DNA of 64,000 bases from Pseudomonadota bacterium. GTDB taxonomy: Bacteria > Myxococcota_A > Polyangia > Haliangiales > Haliangiaceae. The stretch spans positions 1 to 64,000 of the forward strand of contig JAKSDA010000002.1 in the NCBI GenBank assembly GCA_022360315.1. Direction: 5' to 3'. The position numbers and the translations under genes are program-made. Below the pieces are notes generated by a model that made no database searches, was not told the origin of the DNA, and saw only the letters and a list, made by a program, of their open reading frames with translations. This document shows positions 57,238 to 64,000 of the stretch, piece by piece. How positions within the stretch are numbered: the first letter of the stretch is position 1; each line of letters starts with the position of its first letter.

Positions 57238-58932
57238 CTACTCGGTGTCGCGACCGGTGGGATCGCCGGACGTGACAGAATCGATCATCTGTACAGCTGC
57301 TAGCGCATCGGCGGTGTCGAGGTCGAGCAATACGCTGCTGTCGTTCATGGCCACGTGATGGACTAGCTCGGCGTTGTCGCGGATGATGTGGCGCGCGCCC
57401 ATGTCCCCGGTGATCGACTTCATGGCGGGAAAAAAATCAGCGGCAAAGAGGACCGGATTGCCGGGCTTGTGCTGGTAGACCGGCACGCAGATGGCCCGGC
57501 CTTCGACCGGATTAAACGCGTCGATCAGGGTTTGTACGTGGTCGGGCCGAATCCACGGCATGTCGCCGAGGCAGACCAGGACGGCATCGGCGCGGGTTTC
57601 GATGGCGGCGACGCCGGCGGCGAGCGACGTGCTCATGCCCTCTGCATGATCCGGATTGTACACGAATTCGACCGGGCGTCCGGCAAGCGCGGCGCGGACC
57701 AGGTCCGACTCGTGGCCGGTCACCACCACGACCCGATCGAGGGGAGTTGCAACCAGTGCATCGACCACTCGAGCGACCATCGGCTTGCCGGCAACCCTGG
57801 CCAGAAGTTTGTTCTGCGCGCCCATGCGGCGCGATTGCCCACCGGCCAGCACCACGGCGGCCAGCTCCGGTCGCCGAATGGATTGGCCAGCCGAGCGGTG
57901 GCGCGGCTGGCCGCGGCTGGCGATATCGGCCAGCAGACCGCCTACGCCCATGGCCATGATCTGGCCAGACGAGACAGCAATCCCAGCGAGCACGCGTTCG
58001 AGCACCCAGTCGAAGCCGCTCGCCTTGAGAGAACGAGCACAGCCGGGTACCCCGACAATGATGGCGTCGGTCGGGGTTTCGGTGTGGGCCAGGAGCAGCA
58101 AGTTGCCGGGATCGACCGGCATGCCGAAGTGATCGACGACCCCACCGGCCTTTTCGATGCCGCTCGGGATGACGTCGTGGCGGTCGGCAATCGCCGAGGC
58201 GCCGAGGATGAGGATGGGCTCGTAGCCGGCACCGAGCAGATCGCGCACAGCGTCGGCCACCGCATCGGAATCGTGGGCGCAGCGCACCTGGTGTTCGAGC
58301 TGGTTGCCCAGGCGGTGCAAGCGGGTCTGCATATTGCCCGACGCCCGATCGAGAATGCTCTCCTTGACCCCGGGCAGGCGGGTGAGCACCATGGCCGGGC
58401 GATGTCTGGCCAGCGGGCGAACCGCCACGGCCCGGCCGCTCTCGCCACTGGCCGGATCTGCGCTCAGCTCCAGGGTGGCGGCGCATTTCTCGATCACCTG
58501 GCGAGACACGGCAAACGGGATGATCTTGACCGTGGCGACCATATCGCCGGCATCGACCCGCGCGTGCACCGGAACTGTGGCCACTGTGACCGCCTGGTCG
58601 ATGGCGTTGAGCGCATCGATGCGCGCCCGGTCGATGGCGGCCAATCCGCGGGTCTCGGCAAATAGGTTGGCCCGGCCGGTAAACGCCTCGGCAACTCGCA
58701 CATGGGCGCCCCCGGCGGCCCGGGCTACCTGCGCCGCAGCCTGGTTTTCGGCCATGTCGTCGGGGTCGAGACGGACCGCGGTCACGGTGTCATGACCGGC
58801 CCGGACCAGGGCTTCGCAGTCCTCCGGGGCCAGGACGCGGCCTTTCTTGAAGATCGCGCCGTCGGGCAGTCGCAGAGTATGGGCGAGTATCGCGTGCGCA
58901 GCGTCGGCAGCGGGAATCGGTCCAAACTTCAT
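57238..58932 (-). CDS. Molybdopterin-binding/MobA-like nucleotidyltransferase fusion
   Basis: A 564-residue fusion. The N-terminal ~330 residues resemble a molybdopterin-binding module (I-L-I-L-G-A-S-A-I-A-D-R-H-D-V-I-P and V-G-V-P-G-C-A-R-S). The C-terminal ~200 residues are a MobA/MocA-like NTP transferase (V-V-L-A-G-G-Q-S-R-R-M-G, then V-V-V-T-G-H). Such proteins attach CMP or GMP to molybdopterin for the xanthine dehydrogenase/CO dehydrogenase family. Its ATG overlaps the XdhC stop by four bases. Confidence 0.9.
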   Translation of the reverse strand: MKFGPIPAADAAHAILAHTLRLPDGAIFKKGRVLAPEDCEALVRAGHDTVTAVRLDPDDMAENQAAAQVARAAGGAHVRVAEAFTGRANLFAETRGLAAIDRARIDALNAIDQAVTVATVPVHARVDAGDMVATVKIIPFAVSRQVIEKCAATLELSADPASGESGRAVAVRPLARHRPAMVLTRLPGVKESILDRASGNMQTRLHRLGNQLEHQVRCAHDSDAVADAVRDLLGAGYEPILILGASAIADRHDVIPSGIEKAGGVVDHFGMPVDPGNLLLLAHTETPTDAIIVGVPGCARSLKASGFDWVLERVLAGIAVSSGQIMAMGVGGLLADIASRGQPRHRSAGQSIRRPELAAVVLAGGQSRRMGAQNKLLARVAGKPMVARVVDALVATPLDRVVVVTGHESDLVRAALAGRPVEFVYNPDHAEGMSTSLAAGVAAIETRADAVLVCLGDMPWIRPDHVQTLIDAFNPVEGRAICVPVYQHKPGNPVLFAADFFPAMKSITGDMGARHIIRDNAELVHHVAMNDSSVLLDLDTADALAAVQMIDSVTSGDPTGRDTE

Positions 58933-59690
58933 GCGTCGCGTCCGCTGCCGGTCGCCTGCATCGACGCGGGATCGGGCAAACTCTGCCCGGACGGGGTGCG
59001 CCGGCGCAGGGTCTGAACCAGCTCGGCGGTGATGGACACCGCGATCTCGGCGGTGCTCTGCGCTGCGATGTCGAGGCCGATCGGGCCGCGGATGCGGGCC
59101 AGGGCGCGATCGTCGAAGCCCTGCTCGCGCAGTCGCGAGAGCCGGCTGGCCTGGGTTCTTTTGCTGCCCAGGGCGCCGATGTAAAATACCTCGCTGGCCA
59201 GCGCACGGACCAGCGCAGGCTCGTCGAGCTTGGGATCGTGGGTCAGAGTCACCACCGCGGTGCGGCGATCCAGAGCCAAAAAGTCGAGTGCCTGATCAGG
59301 CCACTCGGTGACCAGGTTGACACCGGGAAAGCGCTCGACACTGGCAAATGCCGTGCGGGGATCGACCACTGTGACGTCAAACCCGAGCATCGCAGCTATG
59401 GGACAGAGGGATTGCGCAATATGGACCGCGCCGACCACGATGAGGCGCAGCGGCGGGTTGAATACGCGCAAAAAGACCTCGCCGCGTGTGGTTTCGACGG
59501 TTGTCGACCGATCGTTTCGGCTGGCCGTACGGGCTGCTTCGAGCAGTCCGGGGGGCAGATCGTCCTGCTCGCCGCGTTTGTCCCATGGATAGATGAGCGT
59601 CTGCTCGCCGGATGCCAGCACAGTGGCCAGTACCATGGAGCGCTTGGCCCGACCATCGGCCAGGAGTGTTTCGAGCAGTTTCCGCCTCAT
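58929..59690 (-). CDS. XdhC/CoxI-family maturation protein (Rossmann part)
   Basis: A 253-residue protein. The ATG at 59690 overlaps the previous stop (ATGA). A Rossmann fold begins L-R-L-I-V-V-G-A-V-H-I-A-Q-S-L and continues with V-T-V-V-D-P-R. The phrase F-Y-I-G-A-L-G-S-K-R-T is the family hallmark. XdhC proteins bind molybdenum cofactor and insert its sulphurated form into molybdenum hydroxylases. Upstream open codons belong to the neighbouring gene. Confidence 0.92.
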   Translation of the reverse strand: MRRKLLETLLADGRAKRSMVLATVLASGEQTLIYPWDKRGEQDDLPPGLLEAARTASRNDRSTTVETTRGEVFLRVFNPPLRLIVVGAVHIAQSLCPIAAMLGFDVTVVDPRTAFASVERFPGVNLVTEWPDQALDFLALDRRTAVVTLTHDPKLDEPALVRALASEVFYIGALGSKRTQASRLSRLREQGFDDRALARIRGPIGLDIAAQSTAEIAVSITAELVQTLRRRTPSGQSLPDPASMQATGSGRDA

Positions 59691-60013
59691 TCGACTCGCT
59701 CCACGAACACGCGGATCTTGCCGCCACAGGCGAGACCTACTTCCCAGGCGCTCTCGTTGGTTACGCCAAAATCGAGCAGGCGCGGCTTGCCATCGTCGAT
59801 CACCGCCAGGGCTTCCTGTACCACGGCACTCTCGACACAACCGCCCGACACCGAGCCGACAAAGGCGCTGTCCTCGTTGACCGCGAGCTGGCTGCCGGCT
59901 GGCCGCGGCGACGAGCCCCATGTGCTCACCACCGTGGCCAGGGCAACGGCCTTGCCCTGGTTTTTCCAATTGGCTGCTTGTTGGAGTACATGCTCGTGAT
60001 TCAGTGCAGTCAT
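59687..60013 (-). CDS. XdhC/CoxI N-terminal-type small protein
   Basis: A 108-residue protein matching the N-terminal XdhC_CoxI domain: V-A-L-A-T-V-V-S-T-W-G-S-S-P-R-P-A-G-S, V-G-S-V-S-G-G-C-V-E. In many bacteria this domain and the Rossmann part are one polypeptide; here they are split over two overlapping genes. First gene of the operon (ATG 60013). No molybdenum hydroxylase subunits are nearby. Confidence 0.92.
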   Translation of the reverse strand: MTALNHEHVLQQAANWKNQGKAVALATVVSTWGSSPRPAGSQLAVNEDSAFVGSVSGGCVESAVVQEALAVIDDGKPRLLDFGVTNESAWEVGLACGGKIRVFVERVE

Positions 60014-60305
60014 GGCTTCTTTTTGCCCCCGTTTGGCACGCAGAAAGGAGGGTAAACCGGGACTGCCGCCAGCTCAAGATCGCGCGTCACCGGTCGCACG
60101 TCCCGGCGAGGAATGCGAAGCGGAGTTCTCACCGGGCGGAACGGCCGGGCGACCCGGCTATGCGATCGGCCGGCGATGGCGAGGCGATGCGATCGTGGCC
60201 ATTCCGTCGGCTTGCACCCGATTGGCGCTACCCGCCGGGCCGGCCCATTCGGCCGTAAACTTGACCGGGCGAGGTGCAAGTGGTCCAATTCGCGCCGAGG
60301 TATCC

Positions 60306-61439
60306 ATGCGGAACAGAACCACTTTCACCACGTTGATCACTGCGATCGGTATGCTCGCCTGGGGTTGTGCAGAAGAAAAGCCAGCCGAACCAAAAGACAC
60401 CACCCAGTCCGACACCAAAGACATGCCCGACATGCCCGACGTGCCGGACGAGGCGAAAACGGCGGACAAGCCGGACAAGCCGGCGGTCCAACTGCCCGCC
60501 GCGGCAGAGATTCCCCCGCCGCCGTTGGGCCTGCCCGAGACACCGGCGCCCAAGGACAACCCGGACACTGCCGACAAGGTCGCCCTGGGCGAGCTGTTAT
60601 TTTTCGACACCCGTCTGTCGGACAAGGGCGAGTTCGCCTGTGTGACCTGTCATTTGCCGGAAAAAGGCTGGACCGACGGCAAGGCGCTGTCCGAGAAACA
60701 CAACGGCAAGTTGAATTCACGCCACTCGCCCACCCTCTACAACGTGGCCTATGCCCAGCAGTGGTACTGGGATGGCCGCAAGGCAACTCTCGAGGATCAG
60801 ATCCTCGCCGCATGGATCGGCCAGGTCGGCGCGACGCCGGATGATATCGCCAAAAAACTGGCCCAGGTCCCGACTTATAATGCCCATTTCCAGCGCGCAT
60901 TTGGCGAGCCGCCGAGCAAGGACAATATCGCCAAGGCCCTGGCCTCGTTCGTGCGCATCAAGATACGGAGCGGCAACTCGGCGTGGGATCGCTATCAGGC
61001 CGGCGACAAGAAGGCGTTGTCCAAGGACGCGATCAAGGGTTTTGCGATCTTTGCCAAGAAGACGACCTGCCCGGCCTGTCACGCTCCACCGCTGTTTACC
61101 GATATGAATTATCACAATGTCGGGATCGGCTACGTGGGCAAGGGCAAGCCCGACGTGGGTCGCTTTGCGGTCACCAAGACCAAAGCCAATACCGGCGCAT
61201 TCAAAACGCCGACTCTGCGCGGCCTCACTGCAACTGCCCCGTATTTCCACGACGGCAGTGTGGCCACCCTGGACGAGGCCGTGGACTTCATGCTCAAGGG
61301 CGGTCACAAAAAGGGCAACAAGTACATCGATCCCCTGCTCAAGAAGGTCAAGCTGAACAAAAAGGAACGCAAACGGCTCATGGCGTTCATCAAGTCCCTA
61401 TCGCCAGACGAGAACTACACCCCGCCCGAACTGCCCTAG
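60306..61439 (+). CDS. Di-haem cytochrome c peroxidase/MauG-like lipoprotein
   Basis: A 377-residue lipoprotein (signal ending in A-W-G-C). After a Pro/Asp-rich spacer come two haem-c sites, C-V-T-C-H and C-P-A-C-H, with the family phrases L-L-F-F-D-T-R-L-S, S-P-T-L-Y-N-V-A and T-P-T-L-R-G-L. It would reduce peroxide or serve as a di-haem oxidase in the periplasm. The ATG is at 60306; earlier in-frame codons are not used because they precede the signal. It stands alone on the plus strand before the OPT gene. Confidence 0.93.
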   Translation: MRNRTTFTTLITAIGMLAWGCAEEKPAEPKDTTQSDTKDMPDMPDVPDEAKTADKPDKPAVQLPAAAEIPPPPLGLPETPAPKDNPDTADKVALGELLFFDTRLSDKGEFACVTCHLPEKGWTDGKALSEKHNGKLNSRHSPTLYNVAYAQQWYWDGRKATLEDQILAAWIGQVGATPDDIAKKLAQVPTYNAHFQRAFGEPPSKDNIAKALASFVRIKIRSGNSAWDRYQAGDKKALSKDAIKGFAIFAKKTTCPACHAPPLFTDMNYHNVGIGYVGKGKPDVGRFAVTKTKANTGAFKTPTLRGLTATAPYFHDGSVATLDEAVDFMLKGGHKKGNKYIDPLLKKVKLNKKERKRLMAFIKSLSPDENYTPPELP

Positions 61440-61476
61440 CGAGGGGTTTCGGTCGCTTCGCCCGTGAGGTAACACG

Positions 61477-63513
61477 ATGGCACCGCCAGTCAAGCCGGTC
61501 ATCCCGGCTTCGGTTTCCCTGCCCGAGATCACCGGCAAAGCGCTGGTTCTCGGCGTGGTCTTGTCGGCCGTTCTAGCCGGCGCCAATGCTTATCTCGGGC
61601 TCAAGGTCGGGTTGACCGTATCGGCTTCGATTCCGGCCGCGGTGATGTCGATGGCGATTCTGCGCCTGTTTCGCCGCTCGAACATGCTCGAGAATAACAT
61701 CGTGCAGACCGCGGCCTCGGCCGGTGAAGCTGTGGCCGCTGGGGTCATTTTCACCTTGCCGGCACTGATCATGCTGGACTATTGGAAAACCGGCTTCGAG
61801 TTCCTGCCCACCATGGCCATTGCGCTCTTCGGCGGCATCCTCGGGGTGATGTTTACCATTCCGCTGCGCCGCGCTCTCATCATCGAGGCCGATTTGCAGT
61901 TTCCCGAAGGGGTGGCAACCGGCGAGGTCCTCAAGGCCGGGTCCGACGGAGGCGGCGGGGCGCGCCATATCGCCGTGGCCGGGCTGGCCGGAGCGGCGCT
62001 GAAGCTGTGCCAGTCCGGTTTGCAAGCAGCGGTGGGCACAGTCAAGGGGTCGATCACGGTCGGCGGCTCGATCTTCGGCATGGGCAGCGACCTCGGCCCG
62101 GCGCTTCTGGCCGTCGGATACATCGTCGGGATCAACATCGCGACCCTGGTATTTGCCGGCGGGCTGATCTCCTGGCTCCTGGGCATCCCGATCTACATGG
62201 CTGTGGCCGATCCCGAGGCGCTGGCCGCACTCATCGGCAGCGACGCCAGCGGCCAGGCGCTCACTGGCTACGACGCGGCCCACCAGGTGTGGAGTCAGCA
62301 AATTCGATACATGGGCGTGGGTGCCATGGCGACCGGCGGCCTGTGGGCACTCCTGTCCCTGATCAAACCCATTCGCGACGGCGTTCGATCGTCTCTCGAA
62401 GCCGTGCGCAAGGCCAGGAGCGGCGCTGCTGACGGGGTGCCGCGCACCGAACGCGACACTCCGATCAATCTGGTTGTAGTGACCACACTGGCTCTGGCCA
62501 TCCCGCTTTTTGTGGTGTTTCTCTACGTGATCGATCGCGAGGCCATGGGCATATCGAGCGGCCTTTACGCGGCCACCATCGGGTTTGCTGTCCTCTTCTC
62601 TCTGATCGCGGGGTTTTTGTTCTCGTCGGTTGCCGGGTATATGGCCGGTCTGGTCGGCTCGTCCAACAATCCGATTTCGGGCGTTACGATCGCCACGATT
62701 CTGGCCGTATCGGCCCTGCTGCTGGTCATTTTGGGCTCTCAGATCGATTTTGCTGTGGACCCGGCCAAGGCCAAGATCGCCGCAGCTGCAGCCATTTTGG
62801 TCGGGGGGGTGGTGTGCTGTGCGGCGGCCATGGCTGGCGATAACCTGCAGGACCTCAAAGCCGGTCAGATCGTGGGCGCCACCCCGGTCAAGCAGCAGAT
62901 CATGCAGATCGTCGGTGTCGCGGCTGCGGCTGTGGTCATCGCCCCGGTACTGCAGCTTTTGTTCTCGGCCTATGGGCTCGGCGAGGTGTTGCCGCGCGAG
63001 GGCATGAACCCGAGCGAAGCACTCAATGCGCCCCAGGCCACGCTGATGAGCTCGGTGGCCGAAGGTGTTCTCTTGCGCAACCTGCCGTGGAACATGATCG
63101 GGATCGGCGCACTCATTGCCGTCGCCATCATCGCAGTCGATAAGTGGCTGGAGTTCAAACAACACTCATTCCGCGCTCCGGTTCTGGCCGTGGCCGTGGG
63201 CATTTATTTGCCGCTCGAGTTGTCAGTGCCCATCTTTGTCGGTGGCATGGTCGCCCTGCTGGCCAGTCGGACCCTGGCGGCGCGAGGCGCCTCCGACGAA
63301 CGGCGCGCGATCTCTGGCCAGCGGGGTCTGCTCTTTGCGTCGGGTCTGATCACCGGCGAGGCACTGGTGGGAATCTTGCTGGCCATTCCGTTTGCCGCGT
63401 TCCAGAGCACTGCGATCATGGCTCTGCCCGTCCCCGCGGTAGCCGCACAGATCATCGGTGTTGCGGCTTTTGTCGGCTTTGTGCTGTGGCTCTATCGGGT
63501 CGTAGCTCGTTGA
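61477..63513 (+). CDS. OPT family oligopeptide/metal-chelate transporter
   Basis: A 678-residue integral membrane protein with around 14 hydrophobic helices. OPT hallmarks include A-N-A-Y-L-G-L-K-V-G-L-T-V-S-A-S-I-P-A-A-V, Q-T-A-A-S-A-G-E-A and G-S-S-N-N-P-I-S-G-V-T-I. Bacterial OPT members import small peptides or metal-siderophore complexes. The ATG at 61477 lies 37 bases after the peroxidase stop, so the two may be co-transcribed. Confidence 0.95.
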   Translation: MAPPVKPVIPASVSLPEITGKALVLGVVLSAVLAGANAYLGLKVGLTVSASIPAAVMSMAILRLFRRSNMLENNIVQTAASAGEAVAAGVIFTLPALIMLDYWKTGFEFLPTMAIALFGGILGVMFTIPLRRALIIEADLQFPEGVATGEVLKAGSDGGGGARHIAVAGLAGAALKLCQSGLQAAVGTVKGSITVGGSIFGMGSDLGPALLAVGYIVGINIATLVFAGGLISWLLGIPIYMAVADPEALAALIGSDASGQALTGYDAAHQVWSQQIRYMGVGAMATGGLWALLSLIKPIRDGVRSSLEAVRKARSGAADGVPRTERDTPINLVVVTTLALAIPLFVVFLYVIDREAMGISSGLYAATIGFAVLFSLIAGFLFSSVAGYMAGLVGSSNNPISGVTIATILAVSALLLVILGSQIDFAVDPAKAKIAAAAAILVGGVVCCAAAMAGDNLQDLKAGQIVGATPVKQQIMQIVGVAAAAVVIAPVLQLLFSAYGLGEVLPREGMNPSEALNAPQATLMSSVAEGVLLRNLPWNMIGIGALIAVAIIAVDKWLEFKQHSFRAPVLAVAVGIYLPLELSVPIFVGGMVALLASRTLAARGASDERRAISGQRGLLFASGLITGEALVGILLAIPFAAFQSTAIMALPVPAVAAQIIGVAAFVGFVLWLYRVVAR

Positions 63514-63711
63514 CGCACCGTTTCAATGATCCGCGCCACAGCAAGGTCTGGGCGCGGGGACGAGACTTGCAATTCATGGTCCGTGCACTCCCGCTGGCAC
63601 AGTGAATCGTGTACTCTCCGTCCGTGTGAGGCCGTGATCGCGAGGCCTGTGATTTGGTTGGGCGAAAGAAGCGTCGCCCAGCAGACTGAATTCGAATTTG
63701 GAGGAACAATC

Positions 63712-64000
63712 ATGCGTAGATTCGAGATGTTGTTTTTGTCTCTGGCGTTTGTGCTGGTCCCACTCGCGGGGTGCGATGATGATGATGCGGCATCTGATGG
63801 CGACGCCTCGACAGACCCCACGGTGTACCAGGCTCTGGGCGAGGAAGCGGGTATCCGGGCGGTGGTTGAGGACTTTGTCGCCGAGGTGCTCAACGACAAC
63901 CGGATCAACGGCTATTTCTTGAACCAGGATGCGATCAGCGGAACCAAACTGATCGACTGTCTGGTCCTCCAGATCGGCGATGCGACCGGCGGGCCCCAGG
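63712..64000 (+). CDS. Truncated-haemoglobin-like lipoprotein (3' end outside the window)
   Basis: The ATG at 63712 follows GGAGGA. The first 97 residues are visible: a lipoprotein signal ending in L-A-G-C, an Asp-rich spacer and the start of a group 1 truncated haemoglobin (V-Y-Q-A-L-G-E-E-A-G-I-R-A-V-V-E-D-F-V, then I-N-G-Y-F). A lipid-anchored haemoglobin outside the cytoplasm is unusual. The proximal His lies beyond the window. Confidence 0.82.
   Translation, partial: MRRFEMLFLSLAFVLVPLAGCDDDDAASDGDASTDPTVYQALGEEAGIRAVVEDFVAEVLNDNRINGYFLNQDAISGTKLIDCLVLQIGDATGGPQ

Noticed and set aside
57388..58665. 425-codon open frame opposite the MobA-like fusion
   Set aside because: Antisense shadow of a conserved gene; composition typical of GC-rich complementary frames.
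61573..63165. 530-codon open frame opposite the OPT transporter
   Set aside because: Antisense shadow, His/Arg/Gln-rich, no family resemblance.

Overview
The window is high-GC DNA from a Gram-negative bacterium that looks like a myxobacterium or close relative (Myxococcota, formerly Deltaproteobacteria). The signs are a very large Ser/Thr kinase fused to an ATPase and helical repeats, two FHA-containing sigma-54 activators, a dense cluster of FHA proteins, and many lipoproteins with Cys lipoboxes. This is inference from gene content; no rRNA or tRNA gene was seen, and the species cannot be named.

Layout. 1-4.4 kb: the end of a repeat-tailed protein, a methyltransferase, an FHA/GAF sigma-54 activator and two small lipoproteins. 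4.4-8.1 kb: a tightly overlapped minus-strand operon of a FadR-type GntR regulator, a small partner protein, a GMC oxidoreductase and a second partner protein, behind two adjacent near-palindromic operator-like sites. 8.2-14.2 kb: Lon, DnaK and a MepA-type endopeptidase lipoprotein. 14.3-22.7 kb: an alpha/beta hydrolase, the giant kinase-ATPase, a divergent FHA sigma-54 activator, a CBS protein and a broken S15 peptidase. 22.7-29.1 kb: a seven-gene minus-strand operon for periplasmic or outer-membrane iron handling (HTTM protein, two imelysins, di-haem oxidoreductase, three small proteins) behind a promoter whose spacer carries a Fur-box-like inverted repeat.

29.5-37.3 kb holds the most unusual locus: seven closely packed genes encoding four FHA proteins (one a secreted vWA-TM-FHA receptor-like protein, one a coiled-coil scaffold, two with zinc ribbons), a Ycf46-type AAA ATPase, a DUF1257/Ycf35-like protein and a DUF2997 protein. 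The AAA-DUF1257-DUF2997 trio is known from other genomes. Its coupling to an FHA/vWA membrane module is, as far as I know, not described, and I propose it as an envelope-to-cytoplasm signalling or remodelling system.

37.7-44.9 kb: a CUT2-type sugar ABC transporter, RlmN, a three-repeat cysteine lipoprotein, a membrane protein and a ParB-domain protein. 45-53.2 kb is an accessory stretch with AT-rich spacers: a possibly frameshifted lipoprotein, an acyl-CoA dehydrogenase-like protein, a conserved unknown, an orphan polymorphic-toxin tail with its immunity gene, a transposase stub, an AraC regulator facing two hydrolase paralogues, and a truncated esterase ending at a hairpin cluster just before recA. 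53.3-64 kb: recA, a Cys-rich protein, a DUF1554-like lipoprotein, a molybdenum-hydroxylase maturation operon (XdhC/CoxI pair, MobA-like, CoxG), a di-haem peroxidase lipoprotein, an OPT transporter and the start of a truncated-haemoglobin lipoprotein.
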